A stretch of 64,000 bases of DNA from positions 16,120,001-16,184,000 of the forward strand of contig OX344753.2 in assembly GCA_947034885.2 (NCBI GenBank), written 5' to 3'. Position 1 is the stretch's first letter. Every line of letters begins with the position of its first letter. The notes under the pieces were generated by a model. That model saw only the letters and a program-made list of their open reading frames with translations. It had not been told where the DNA came from and did no database searches. This document shows positions 11,631-23,901 of the stretch, one piece after another. A program made the position numbers and the translations under genes. Origin of the DNA: Thuidium tamariscinum. Lineage: Eukaryota > Streptophyta > Bryopsida > Hypnales > Thuidiaceae.

Positions 11631-14600
11631 ATGCCCCCCCACGCGGCCACTCCGAAAGAGGGAACAGCCGCTATGTCGTCTGGGGCGCCCATTGCTCCAC
11701 CGCTGGAGCACTCGAGATCTCGAGATGGAGGCGCGTTGGATTCGTCCGACGTCGTGAGTTCCGGGGACGGAGAGTTCCGTAACGGTGGCTCTGAACCGGC
11801 GGTTCTCAGTCGTGATTCCAGCCAACGTCTCAGGGGCAACCTTGCGAATGGTAATGAGTCCACTAGTTTGTCCTCCTGCTATTAATTACAGTTCGGTAAT
11901 CACATCAGTAAGAGTTCACAGTTTGGTAGCCACATTATTGAGCTTGAGAAGTTGTGGGAAGCTGATTAGAAATCGTTTGGCGAGCACTGCAGGTGATCAA
12001 GTGAATGGCGATTACACGAATGGCTTCGCTTCTGCTGGGACTGCTGACGATGACATTCCAGCCTCGCAACACACCGTCGACATTGATACGCCAACCAATT
12101 TGCTTCACAGGGATCGAAAACCGCCGTTGCCCATTACTGTCAAGGTAAGATACTCTTGTAACTTTCTTTTTGCGTTAGAAGTTTGATTTGGGGGAGTTTT
12201 CTGAGCACGTTGGGGAGGTCTCTTCGGGCGGAAGAACCAAGCAAGAACAATTTTTTTCACTTATGCAATGATTCTAAATTATGGAAGTGTGGTGAAACTA
12301 ATTAATGGAACCCGGGTAGACTATCCCATTTGAGTGGCCATAGGCGTTTAGCAAAGCCAGAATTACTAGAACTCCGAAGTTACGAATTGAAGGCCAACTA
12401 AGTGAATGGGAAGCCTATATGCGTTGCTGTTTGTACAGCGGTTAGGAATCGGGAACGAATTGGTTAGATTCCTATTGGGTTTTCTAGACGCTTTTTAATA
12501 CTCCTCCTCGTCTAACTCAGTGAGCCTCACTCGTTAGATACGCCGACAGAGCATGGGCGGGGTCAAAGCCATGAAATCTTAGGTTAATTTACAGCCGATC
12601 ATCAGTAACTGTTTTGAATTTGGGATTTGGGGTATTGGTTGCAGTTTGTGGATTTGCGGAACAAAGTGAAGATCGAGGGGAAGACGACCTGGAGCCCCAA
12701 GCGCCCATTCGCATTCAAGCGCCAACCCGAGATTCAGAAGGAGATCCTCCATGGCGTCACGGGGTCGGTGATGCCAGGCGAGACACTGGCCATCATGGGC
12801 CCGTCCGGCAGCGGCAAGACCACGCTCCTCAATTTGCTGGGAGGCCGCAACCAGCACGGCATCACGGGGCAGAACACGTACAACGACATTCCCTACAACA
12901 AGGCCCTCAAACGAAGGTATCCTTTCTGAATGTACTGCTCCGATCACTATACGAGTGAACTTTGAGCCTTTTCCCTACAAGAGTTTCGGAACTTGCAACC
13001 ATCTACAGTATTGCACATCTGTTTTCGTTAGAGCTAAAAATTAATTGCATAAAAACAAATGTCGATAGATTAAGTGCTTTAACACTAAGCACTGTAGTTC
13101 TTAGGTCACCTGTATGCTCAAGGGAGCCTCTACTTTACCAATCCCCAATCCCGACACCGAATTCTCCAGTCTTATCTCATAAAATGCATTGAATTGGCAC
13201 GCAGACTCTCGCAATGAGCATTAATTCATAACACTCTGGCATGAATTTTTAGGCTTTTGTTTGACTGGTTGGATTTTGGGTCGCAGGATGGGCTTTGTCA
13301 CGCAAGACGACGTGCTGTACCCGCACCTCACCGTGCGTGAAACGCTGGTGTACGCGGCGCTGCTGCGTTTGCCCACGAGCAGCTTCACGCGTGCGCAGAA
13401 GATTGAGCGAGCGAATGAAACCATCGTCGAGCTCGGTCTTGAAAAGTAACCATCTCCAACCAGAATTTCCACATTTTCGATTGCTTTCGTGAAATTCGAT
13501 CATGGTCGCGAATCTCAAGTGCTATGAATACGACTGATGGATCCATTGGTGTGAGTATTGTGCAGGTGTTCGGACACTGTCATCGGGGGGCCATTCTTCC
13601 GAGGCGTGTCGGGTGGAGAACGGAAACGTGTGTGCATCGGCCATGAAATCCTCGTGGATCCGTCGTTGCTGTTTCTCGATGAGCCGACATCCGGGTTGGA
13701 TTCCACCACCGCGCTGCGTATCATCCAAGTGATCCGCAACATCGCCAAGGTATGTGTAAACCCTAATTGATATCACCTTCACAGCCCAAAGTTTCAGTCC
13801 CTGGAGAAATTCGATACGTTCATCTACGGAATTTTTGATTACTTTCGCAGTCAATGTGCTGTGTGAATCCCAAATCGATCTCCTTCACAGCTCAGAGTTT
13901 CAATAAGTTAACAGGAAAATAATCAAAAATTTCAATTTGTGAAAATCTTGAAGAGTTTCGTAGTCAATGTGCATTGATGGTAGAATACGATACACTAGTA
14001 GGATACACTAGGAATTGAATGTGGCACAAAATGACGTTTGTCCAATTCCCATATTGCACGCGTTTTCTCCTGTGAATGCATGCACTGAGAGTTCGTACTG
14101 AAAGAGCAATCTTACGGCTATGGAATCCTAATCAATACCTTCCTGTAGATAGAAATTCTCCAAAAACTTCACTGAAATTTTGAAATGCTGTGCTCACAGG
14201 CGGGTCGTACAGTCTTAACAACCATCCACCAACCCTCCAGTCGCCTCTTCTACATGTTCGACAAGCTCATCCTCCTCTCGGAAGGCAACTCCATCTACTT
14301 CGGCAACGCCAGCGAAGCCCCAAACTACTTCTCCTCCATCGGCCTCACCCCCTTCATCGCCATGAACCCCGCCGACTTCATTCTCGACCTCGCCAGCGGC
14401 AACTTGAACGACATCTCCGTCCCCCACGAGCTCCAACAGAAGGGGTCCGGCACCGCCATCGCTCCCTCAACAGCTGACGTTCACGGCTACTTAGTCCGCC
14501 GCTTCGAGCAAGCCCTTCTGCCCAAGGAACGCGCCAAGATCCAGAGCCAAGCTACCGCCACCGACGAGCTCAAGCTCGCCGTCACAGCCAAACGCGAATG

Positions 14601-15429
14601 GTCCACCTCTTGGTTTGATCAATTCTCCGTTCTTCTCATCCGCGGCCTCAAGGAGCGCCGTCACGAGTATCTCAGCTACCTCCGCTTCATCCAAGTGTTC
14701 TTCATCTCTGTCATAGTCGGCTGTCTCTGGTGGCGCTCCAAGCGCCACACGGAAGCGCAAATCTCCGACCAAATGGGGCTCATCTTCTTTATCTCCATTT
14801 TCTGGGGCATGTTCCCGCTCTTCACTGCGATTTTCACTTTCCCTCAAGAGCGCGCCATGTTAACGAAGGAGCGCGCTTCTGATCTTTATCGTCTAAGCTC
14901 CTACTTCATGGCGAGAACTTTGGGTGACCTTCCTTTGGATCTCGTCATGCCCACGATTTTCGTGGTCATCGTCTACTTCATGACGAATCTCGAACTCACT
15001 GTCGCAGCTTTCTTCCTAACCCTCCTCACGGTCTATTTGAACGTGGTCACTTCCCAAGGATTGGGTTTTCTCATTGGAGCTGCGCTGATGGAAGTGAAGC
15101 AAGCGACGACGCTGGCTTCCATCGTCATGATGGCGTTCATGCTCACGGGAGGATTCTTCGTGCAGCACATCCCTGTGTGGATGAGCTGGTTGAAGTATCT
15201 GTCCTTCAATTACTACAACTACCGGTTGATTACGAAAGTGCAATACTCTGGGGATGAGAAGTACGATTGTGGGACGGCTGGAGGCTGTAAAGGGATGGCG
15301 ACGTCACCGGCGTTTCATGGGATATCGTTATCTGGAGGTGGGTTGGATGGGATGGCGTTGCTGATCATGGTGGTGGTGTATCGGTTAATGGCATATGTTG
15401 CGTTGAGGAGGTTGAACACGGGGCAGTAA
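11631..15429 (+). CDS. ABCG-subfamily half-size ABC transporter (ABCG22-like)
   Basis: Membrane exporter of the plant ABCG (WBC) half-transporter group, expected to dimerise and use ATP to move lipids, hormones or similar compounds across the plasma membrane; the substrate cannot be read from sequence. Exons by hand: 11631-11850, 11993-12144, 12645-12916, 13287-13445, 13566-13749, 14200-15429 (738 codons, all GT-AG, phases agree). The ATG at 11631 follows an in-frame TGA. Order: low-complexity N-terminus (1-115), Walker A GPSGSGKT (176-183), Q-loop VTQDD (Gln221), signature VSGGERKR (282-289), Walker B SLLFLDE (301-307), D-loop SGLDS, H-loop His339 in IHQPSSR, then an ABC2 membrane domain starting near residue 490. 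Nucleotide-binding before membrane domain is the ABCG order. Length fits the family. The closest resemblance I recall is Arabidopsis ABCG22/21. All catalytic motifs are intact. Confidence 0.95.
13750..14199 (+). other. Longest intron of the ABCG gene
   Basis: Bounded by AAG|GTATGTG at 13750 and CACAG|GCGGG at 14200. It separates the D-loop exon from the H-loop exon. No open frame or repeat of note inside. Confidence 0.85.
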
Positions 15430-15603
15430 GAAAGAATGTGCCTTTCTTGTACTTTAGGACTCAATTTTTTGATGGTAGGAGCAGTATTTTTTTGATGGTA
15501 GGGTGGTTTAATGGAACCTCCGGAATTAGGATTTTTTGCAACTGATTGGGGGGAATACAGCATACTTGAATGTGAGGACAATGTACAAGTTTTAATCAAT
15601 GAC

Positions 15604-15609
15604 AATAAA
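15604..15609 (+). terminator. Candidate poly(A) signal 1 of the ABCG gene
   Basis: AATAAA 175 bases after the stop codon, in the first copy of the duplicated 3' region. Confidence 0.5.
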
Positions 15610-15763
15610 AGAACTTTGAAGAGTTGATTACAGGTGTTTCGCACACTGCGCAGCATGCTATGCAGAATTGTCGGTACAGAAACCCCGGAATCAGTACCCT
15701 TTTTATGACTTGTTGGGGTGTTGCAGCATACGTGTAGAGCCAATTTTTACAAGTTTTATTAAC

Positions 15764-15769
15764 AATAAA
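15764..15769 (+). terminator. Candidate poly(A) signal 2 of the ABCG gene
   Basis: AATAAA at the equivalent position in the second copy, 160 bases downstream of the first. Alternative 3' ends are possible. Confidence 0.45.
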
Positions 15770-16948
15770 AACATGGAAGAGTTGATTATAGTAATGGAGT
15801 TCACACAGTGCGTGTCGTGATATCTTCAGTGGATTGAGGTCACTGCAGAATCTTGATACGTCGGTACAGGATTGCATACAATCAGCGCCTTAAAAACAAT
15901 TCATAGTGTATTCAGTCATGTGGTGTATTTGGAATATGGAATAAGAGAATCTAGAATCCTTCCCTTCTTTTGATTGTCAAGACTCCAAAACTAACAAAAA
16001 GTACCCATCATTTCATGAAAGAGGAATCTACGTGTTGCCTCGTTATCTTTTTAGTTACAACTTGCACACCACCATGATGGCTATTCAGATTCTTAAATCT
16101 CGCGCCCCTTTTTGATGTTCACACCATACTCGATGCTCTCGTTTTTACTTCCTTTGGATCCGCGAGACAGTTATCCGACAGCCGGCGTTCCACAACGGAA
16201 AAGGTCAAAAGACATATTAAATAATTATCAATTATCAATTAACAAGAAATAAGACATATTAAATAATAGGAGAAATCATGCTCAGAATCTGATGCTTGTT
16301 TGGATACGTTTCCTTTCTTGGAGGTTCTTTCTCGATGCTGTCTTCCTTTCTCACGGAGGGAGTAGATGGAATTTATCTTCAATTGTTGATCAACAAGTCT
16401 CATCGACTAAGTGGGTTTCTGGAATCAACAGTTGAACATGACCTTTGCACTCTAAACTGCAAAGTTACGACTCTAATCATGTGAATTGAATTTCCTTCTT
16501 TGGAATTTCACACACTCGCTCGTCAGCACTCGATGGGGAATTGTCTTACAGATGAGCGGTTTACAGATGAGCATTGCTGACAAGCGGAACCTTTTCGACT
16601 GATCAATGATGCCTGAAACTCACAAATCTGCTTCAAGTGTACTAGTTTGCAAGTTTGGTGAGAATTGAAACTCCGTGAATTCCTTGCGGCATCGCAGGAA
16701 TGTTGAATTAAGCATCAACGTTGTTATGCATCATCTATCATGTTGTTCAGCATCCTAACCACTGCTTGGAATCCTCATAGCCTCTGTGTTGTTGAATGCT
16801 GTGATTGGTCAGTAGCAGGTTCAACGACATTCTCTTCCAACACCCATTCCTCGAGGTCTGAAAACCCTAATGACAATTGGCTTGAAGTCGTGTTTCTTGA
16901 AGCCTAACCTAATCGATTACTAGTTTCGGTTACGGCTCATTGACGGTC

Positions 16949-19306
16949 ATGGCGGACCCCGAGCGATTCGTGCTCCGGGCTCTTGCGTCCTCCGACTTCC
17001 ACAAAGGTATGTCCGCGTTGCGCTTTTCAAATTGTGTGATTTTGCAGTGTGACCCATTGTGTTTCTCAAGCGCGATTTTCAAGCGGAATTCACAGGGTTC
17101 ATGCTGCTGCTGGGGCAGCTCACCGTCGCGGGAGATGTCTCGGAGGCGCAATTCGCCGGTGAGAACCACTACTGTCCTTTGTATGTATCTCTTCAATTCC
17201 TCAACAATAGGGTTACAATAGGATTACAGTAGGGTTTAAGGTTCAGGGTTTAGCATAGGAAAACTCTAAAATATGGGAAACGGAAAGTAGATCCGATTAC
17301 AATCTATGATATTTCGGATTACTTTGCCGCATTGATTCATTCTCTTGGCGATTGCCGAAGGAATGTTGATCAATTCCTTTCCACGGTTTCCACCTCCTCT
17401 AGGGTTTCGAGCTCTCTTTCTTTGCAGCTACTATTCTTGTGGCTTTGAGTAGAGTCCATTTGTAGAACGAAAATTGTTTGTGAAGGTCATTTCCCAGAGG
17501 TTTCCTACATGTTAAAATATGATGTATTAGATACTGTATTGCATGAGTAAGTTATGAATTGTTGAAGTTTGAAGAAGTAGGGTCCCAATCACAACCCTGG
17601 ACTACTCTCATGGATCGTGAACATCGCATTTATGTTTTGCCTCGCGGGTCTTATTTCTTACAAGTCGTGCTTGGGTGAGACTTGCATTTGTTATTGAATG
17701 CATTTTGTGACCCTTGCAAATGGGTTCCCTACCTTAAATCTATTGAATGGTTACCTGCTTGACAGAGAGGGTGCAGTATCTACAACGGCTTGGAGATGAT
17801 CACTACGCTGCTGTGATCGAAGGTGCGTCTCAATTCCTGCGCACGTCAAGTCCTCTCCAATTCCAGTCATTTTTGTTTTTAGAACTTAAGTCTTAGGGTT
17901 TTGCATTGCCTTAAGGTGACCTCACCTAAAAGCAACAATTTTAGTGCTGAGTGCGGTATTTAAAAGTTAAAAGGGTTCAAAGCCCTATTGCTAGACAACC
18001 TATAACCGACAACCTACATGAGTTTGATATTGATATTGAGGTGGTGTACATACTCAAAATCAGTGTGTGCTTGTTGTGCAAGATTTTTTTAGGGTTTAGC
18101 ATTTCGGTCTGTGTTGCAATTAGGTACTTCTACCTTACTGCATTGACCCACCTTTTTTGCTGAAGCAGATTTGAAGACAAGCCAGATTGTAGCGACAGGA
18201 TCAATCTTAATAGAGCACAAGTTTGTGCGCAATTGTGGCAAGGCAAGATTCTCTCATTGGACTATCTATTACACTTCGCTGTTGTACACATATCTGTCTG
18301 AATTTCAATTAGTTGAGGCATGTGGGTTTACAGTTTAAATGTTAGAGTTTTGTCGTTTCTAGAGTTGCTATCTCGCATCTTTGGACTTTTGAAACTCTCA
18401 AAGCAATGAGATTGATGCAGGTAGGACACATTGAGGACGTTGTGGTCGATCAGTCTGTGCGGGGTCATCATCTTGGTCAGAGGTGAGTATGGCAGCACAC
18501 AACTTCGTAGGGCCGCCTCTTGAGTGTGAGCTGAATTTTTTATTTTCTTGCCAAGGGTGTCTTGATGTCTGTGACTCTATATACTCTCAACTCTCTCTAA
18601 CGACGCTGCCTTGGGGAACAAATGGGCTTCGAAATGCTCCCTTACTCGTTCACAAATTGATATGTGAAGTTGTCCAACTAGGTTTGCACAACATGACTGA
18701 TTCTCAAGATACATTGGGAATGTGCAATTGCACAATGTTGAATGTATATATGTAACAAACAGAGATGTGGTATAACTATATAGTTATTGTGAAGTAGAAA
18801 CTAATTCACCTTTCCTTTCAGTTCAAGCTATACGTGGCCTTCAGGCATTTACAATCGAATGATAGAAACGTGCACTCAAAAGATAAATTGTCTCGTACCT
18901 TCTTTGACAAGGGTTTTGGTTTGAGCTGAAATGGAATGGTTGTGAGCGACGTGAACAGGATCATTGAGTTTTTGACCAAATTTGCTAAGGACAAGGGCTG
19001 CTACAAGGTCTTTCATCTGCTCTCCTCGAGACTTGAATTCTCATTCTGATTTTTTGGAAAATGTGCTGCTATTAATGATCCAGTCAAGATGATGAGTTTG
19101 ACCTACAAATGATTGGTTTTTTGTAGACCTAATGTCTACAACATAAGTGTGAGTTCGTGTGCCATAAGATTTTGCAATTTTATTTTATTCTTTCGCCTTG
19201 TTTCTGTTTTGTTCAGGTCATCTTGGATTGTTCCATCGACAACGCAGCATTTTATGAAAAGTGTGGGTACGTGAGGAAGGAGATTCAAATGGCTCAGTAC
19301 TTCTGA
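16949..19306 (+). CDS. GNA1: Glucosamine 6-phosphate N-acetyltransferase
   Basis: Transfers acetyl from acetyl-CoA to glucosamine 6-phosphate, a step to UDP-GlcNAc used for protein glycosylation and GPI anchors. Exons by hand: 16949-17006, 17096-17158, 17766-17822, 18169-18242, 18421-18482, 18959-19007, 19217-19306; 150 codons, close to the roughly 150 of the Arabidopsis enzyme. Family landmarks in order: LLLGQLTVAGDVS near residue 25, GDDHYAAVIE, ATGSILIEHKFVRNCGK, GHIEDVVVD (86-94), the acetyl-CoA loop RGHHLGQR (98-105), GCYKVILDCS, AFYEKCGYV, and the C-terminal IQMAQYF. The ATG at 16949 is the first methionine in frame and gives a family-like N-terminus. Intron 4 starts with GC instead of GT (AAG|GCAAGA). 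No frameshift or stop; the gene looks functional. A GC-richer patch around the first two exons suggests the promoter lies at 16800-16950. Confidence 0.93.
18243..18420 (+). other. GC-AG intron in GNA1
   Basis: Donor AAG|GCAAGATT, acceptor GATGCAG|GTAGG. The join gives NCGK-VGHIEDVVVD, the expected family sequence, in phase 0. No GT donor nearby keeps the frame. Confidence 0.75.
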
Positions 19307-20580
19307 AAGATGCAACTTTTTTTCACTGACTAAGAGATTGCAAGACATCTTATCGTCATCTTCAGTGCGTTGGAGTGGTTTGAGACGGCCGTCTGGATCT
19401 GGAGCAGTTTGACGCTCAACTGAAGTATCTGATCTTTATTCGTTTTAGATGATAGAAGCTCTGCGGTTATGAAAAAGGGCTTCAACTTGGAGCTGGAGTT
19501 GTTTCTTAAACAGCTTGGTTTGAAACTCTCGCAATTTGAGGCACTCATCTGAATCCTTTGATCTATATGCACCCTAGATTTTAGATCGTCATTTTGATGT
19601 GAAATCTCTCATTTGTGTAACGCCTAGATCTATGAGCAGTTGGATTTTTGCAATGCAGCTCGGCTTAAGTAATGCCATGAAAAGTTCAATCATGTCTTTT
19701 AGTTTTTGCCCTTGACAACTTCAAATTGCTACAAAACATTAAATTTTTAAAATTATTTAAATTTGTAGCACATGTAATAAACAAAACTTCAAGATGGAAG
19801 TTTTTAAGATTATGATTTTTAACAAGTACCTTAACAAATATATACAAACATTTATACCTATACCTACATATATATATATAACCTTATGTCTTTTCTAAAG
19901 AAATGAATACAAGGTAAACAATATCATTGAAGTGTTGAAGATTTCTCTTAGTGAAAAGTAATGATAATTTTATAACTAATGAAAATTCTACTTTTTTGCT
20001 AATCAATGTATCGTGAGATTTTTATCAATTTTAAATGCAAAATAAATGAATTGTATTTTTAAGGCATTGAGAATGATTTTGACAAATATCTATATTTTTT
20101 TCAAATTAGATTTTGTGCAACAATTTTGTCAACATGATCTTGAATATAACTCTTTGCTAATATGAACCTAATTTTTTTGGAAAGACATACAAGTAATTTA
20201 TAAAACATTTAAATTTGTCCAAGAGACCTTGAATTAGTAGGAAATCAAGTATATGACCCCATAATCATTGTTGCTCACAATACAACACCTACATTTGATC
20301 CAAAAAGTTGATTGCACAAGATATACAAAAACAATATGGAAACCTATGAGAAAAGTTTTAATCTTTATTAAACCTAAATTTAATACTTAAAAAAACTCAC
20401 TGATGTATTTCATCCGCTATTCAAATTAAAGTGTTATACCAATAAGATCCAATAGAAAATAACGTAATTTATGCTTAGTAATAACTAAATATGCCAAGCT
20501 GCTATTGGTGACGGTTATAGGTGCACTTACAGTTGTCGTCGACGACTGGTGTGCTACATCACCAGGCTCGTGGACACAGC
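19307..20580. other. Intergenic region between GNA1 and ccmE
   Basis: First part is probably the GNA1 3' UTR. From 19740 to 20460 the DNA is very AT-rich with no gene seen; it ends in the GC-rich promoter of the ccmE gene. The minus-strand frames at 19136-19348 and 19330-19572 overlap the GNA1 tail and are not genes. Confidence 0.5.
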
Positions 20581-20692
20581 ACGTCCGTCCGTCCCCCGAA
20601 CGTTCGTCCCATCCCACAGACGTCCATCTCGTGAACATTCGTCCCCACTCTGGACGTTCGTCCTCCTCATGGACGTCCGCCCCTCAGCAAAG
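20581..20692. repeat. Short minisatellite upstream of ccmE
   Basis: Irregular repeats of a unit near GAACGTTCGTCCC / GGACGTCCATC, six or so times over about 110 bp. It lies about 210-320 bases before the ccmE start codon, so in the promoter or leader. Rich in ACGT cores, which plant bZIP factors bind, but function is only a guess. Confidence 0.65.
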
Positions 20693-20904
20693 CCGCTCCT
20701 TCTTCTCTTCGCTTCCCTTTACTGATCGTTGGCGAGGGAGCGCCGTCGCAGTGCCGTGGTGAGGAATCATCGCCCTCCTCACCCATGCGCTCCTTCTGTT
20801 GTCGCCCTCTTGACGATTCTTTTGCAGGGAAGAGCGTGGTTTTCTTGTGATTACAATTTTTTTTTCCATGTTTTGTCGCGCTTGAATGCGAGAGGACGGG
20901 GACA

Positions 20905-23901
20905 ATGGCCGCGTTCTCAGCTGCTCGGCAGCTCCTGCGGAACCGATCTTGCTCGATCTTGCGAAATCCCTTTGAAGCGGCTATTGCCGCTGCTTCTGCT
21001 TCAAATGCTTCGTCATCTTCCTTATGGAGGTCACAAATGACGTCGACGGTGCATTCCTGGACGAACCCTAGTGGCCATCCTACGAATTGGCGGCTTGCTT
21101 TTCCATCGGCAAGGTGATCACCTGCACTTTCCTTTATGATTTCGAAGATTTGTGAATGGGTTCGATTTTCGGGTGAATTGGAAGATTGAGCAGGAATCGG
21201 GTTTGAGATGAATTGCTGTGTAGGTTAGCATTGGCTGCTTGGGCTGTATCCACTGAGAGCGGAACTTTTCGAGTTTTTTAGGGTTTTGTATTTCTGCAAA
21301 GGATCGTCACGGGTTAATCTAAACTGGAATCGGAGATCCTTTAATATCTAGGGGCGTAAATTGGTCTTCTATTGTTTTGGGCAGTTTTGAGTAGGTCATA
21401 CTGGGACTAAATTCCCTTTAATTAAATTTACTCATTTGTTAACTAATTCATGCAAGGTTCTTCGCTGATTTTGGAGATATATAATTCCGCTCTGTCTGAT
21501 CAATCAAATTGTTAATTTTGAAATCCAGAATCTTTGTCGTTTTTAATGTTTGTAGGGCTTAGTGAATTGTCAAAAGGAATTAGAATTCGCTAATTATGGG
21601 GGGGAAATGAGATGAAATGATTCTCACCGATTAACTTAAATTGATGCCAAAGAAATCCTTGGTTGGTTGTTTTTAGGTTTCACTGTAGTACGATTAATGC
21701 ACTTGCGTATAGAGGATCGACATACCCTGAGAGAATTCCAGGATTCTCGATTCCTCGGATTTTATATTGATATATTAAATTGCCCGTGCTTTGCTTGATC
21801 AAGCAGTGGTTTGGACATTGGGAGAGGGTTTGCTTCAAGGGCCGGGAGAGTGGATATTGGAGCTAGGGCAAGACAGTTACAAGCTCGACGGCTATGGACC
21901 ATCGCATTGTCTGGAACAGCAGTAGCTGGCTTTGTAATTGTTATTTTGAACACCTTTCAAGAGAATCTCATGTATTACATCACGCCTTCACAGGTATGGG
22001 CTTGGATTTCAAGGTAGATGACGTTAATTTGGAATGCATATAGACTTCTCTACAGTGTCTGGTGCTATCCGTATCAGCGAGGGCTCGTCGTTTTTAGGAT
22101 TTTACAGAATATAGTCTGAGTTTCCGGAGTGGATGTTGTATTAAATGGTGTAGATTGTTTTACTGATATGTGCAACTCCACTTGCAAAGAAGTAAGGATG
22201 TGATTGCTATAAAACTTGATTGGATCTGTTTTATTAGTTTGGATATTACTCTCTTAATTTGTTCTTGACCTTCGCAGGCCTTGGAGAAATTTTTCCTTGA
22301 TCCTACGAAAAATAGATTTAGGCTTGGAGGCTTGGTCTTGGAGGGCAGGTTTGTTCTCTTCTGCATTGCCTTTGTGTTGCGCAAGCTAGACTAAAGAATA
22401 AAATGGTTTCCTTTAGCAGCAGAGATGAGTTATAAGAATAAAATATTCATGTACAAGTTCGAAGCCTTCTTACTTTTTTGAAAGCATTGATGTAACACGG
22501 CAGCCGGATGGATAGGAGACCTAGACTTTACCAAGAGTTAGTGATTTGAAACTTCCGTATGATTTTCATGATTAGGTCCTTTATGCATCTCTAAAGTGGC
22601 AGCGTGACTAACATGTTTTTGTGTTGCTGCTTCAGTGTACACCACTTCAAGAACTCCACAGAGATGGAATTTGTTGTAACAGATCTTGCAAATGAGGTAT
22701 CCGCTATTCTATTCTTTTTTCTTTTTTTGTGGGTTGCTGTCTCGGGATTCTTGTTTGAATCCCTATGCTCATGTGACGTTATTGAGGTTGAATTTGATCT
22801 CCATTGCTGTTTCCTTTCTTTTCTGGGATGCATCTGCCCCATGTGTGAGATTATAGAACTTGGCCCTCTTAATCTCTCGTTCATTGCGCTTGGTCAGATT
22901 CTTGTGAGGTACCGTGGAGCATTACCAGACTTGTTCAGGGAAGGACACTCAGTAGTGGCAGAGGGATTTGTCCGTCCATTCGATCTTTACCCGGGCGACC
23001 TAGCTGCTGGTGCTGACCAGCACGCAAGTCTTACCGCAAAGGCAAAGGAATCGGGTTGCTACTTCGCAGCTATTGAAGTTCTTGCCAAGCATGACGAGGT
23101 AACTCCTAGGAACCTCTTAACTGCTCAATGTCCCTCGTGGGGTCTTCGTATCCATGCTATTGCAATTTGGATTAGAAGATGATTTTCGTTGGAATTTGGC
23201 TTGGATAAAAATAGAACGTCCGTCCAAATATCCAGATGTACATTTTGATCTTGAAAATTCAATGTCATGAATTAATACTTTAGCAGTATAAATGAATACT
23301 AATTCTTCATATCTAAAATATAATTGTTGCTAATATTTGTATACATTTTGAATTAAGTTTCAAATTCTCTTGATCAAATTTCTGCAAACTTTGTATTTAA
23401 ATACATCAGTCTAGCCATTTGAGATTATAACGGCACAGATACTAACATTGCTTTGATTGTTAACGACTCATCATCGATTGAAAGTAAATTTGAGAATTGG
23501 AAAGCTACTAATCTTAATATTTCTAGAAAGGCTCATTTTGAGGGCTTATAACATTTGAATTGATTAATTTGAGTAATCAACGATGGAAGCTTTATGAGTT
23601 CTGAGTTCGAAATGTTCTTCTTGGCGGCTACCGTACCTGCCTGTGTAGACTCTATTCTGCCTCTTAAGATTGAAGCTGTTGCTTGCTACAGAAATACATG
23701 CCGAAGGAGGTTGCTGCAGCCGTGGCGAAGAACAAAGCCATGCAGGAGAGTCGAGAAGCGCCAGCACTCTTGACAACAACCGCAGTGACAGCAGCAGTAA
23801 CAGCTGTTCCTCCTCCTCCTCCCCCTTCTGGAGGAGGTTTCAAGAAGAAGGGAGTTCCACAAGCGCCAGCAGTTGCTCAAAGATACGAAATCAATTCCTG
23901 A
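20905..23901 (+). CDS. CCME: Mitochondrial cytochrome c biogenesis heme chaperone CcmE
   Basis: Binds heme covalently and passes it to apocytochrome c in the System I (Ccm) pathway at the inner mitochondrial membrane. Exons by hand: 20905-21113, 21807-21993, 22278-22348, 22636-22696, 22898-23098, 23692-23901; 312 codons, all GT-AG and in phase. Residues 1 to about 90 are a basic, Ser/Ala/Arg-rich presequence. One membrane segment lies at about 100-117 (after RARQLQARRLW), followed by the OB-fold domain with NRFRLGGLVLEGS, LVRYRGALPDLFREGHSVVAEG and VLAKHDEKYMPKEV. His241 and Tyr245 in HDEKY match the heme-binding His and nearby Tyr of bacterial CcmE. The C-terminal tail is longer than in bacteria and has a PPPPPPSGGG stretch. 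All key residues are present. In plants the CcmE gene is nuclear, as here. Confidence 0.95.

Larger units (their letters stand above)
15545..15870 (+). repeat. Tandem duplication of the ABCG 3' downstream region
   Basis: Two diverged copies with a period of about 160-166 bp, about 15545-15705 and 15711-15870. Shared words: CAGCATAC, ACAAGTTTTA, ACAATAAAA, GAAGAGTTGATTA, CACACTGCG/CACAGTGCG. Each copy carries a potential poly(A) signal. Confidence 0.75.
15430..16948 (+). other. Intergenic region between ABCG and GNA1
   Basis: Holds the duplicated ABCG downstream region (15545-15870), a short direct repeat AAGACATATTAAATAAT at about 16208 and 16249, and the GNA1 promoter. No further gene seen; the 62-codon frame at 16296-16484 is not convincing. 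Confidence 0.5.

Noticed and set aside
21762-21953. Minus-strand ORF of 63 codons
   Set aside because: Shadow of ccmE exon 2.
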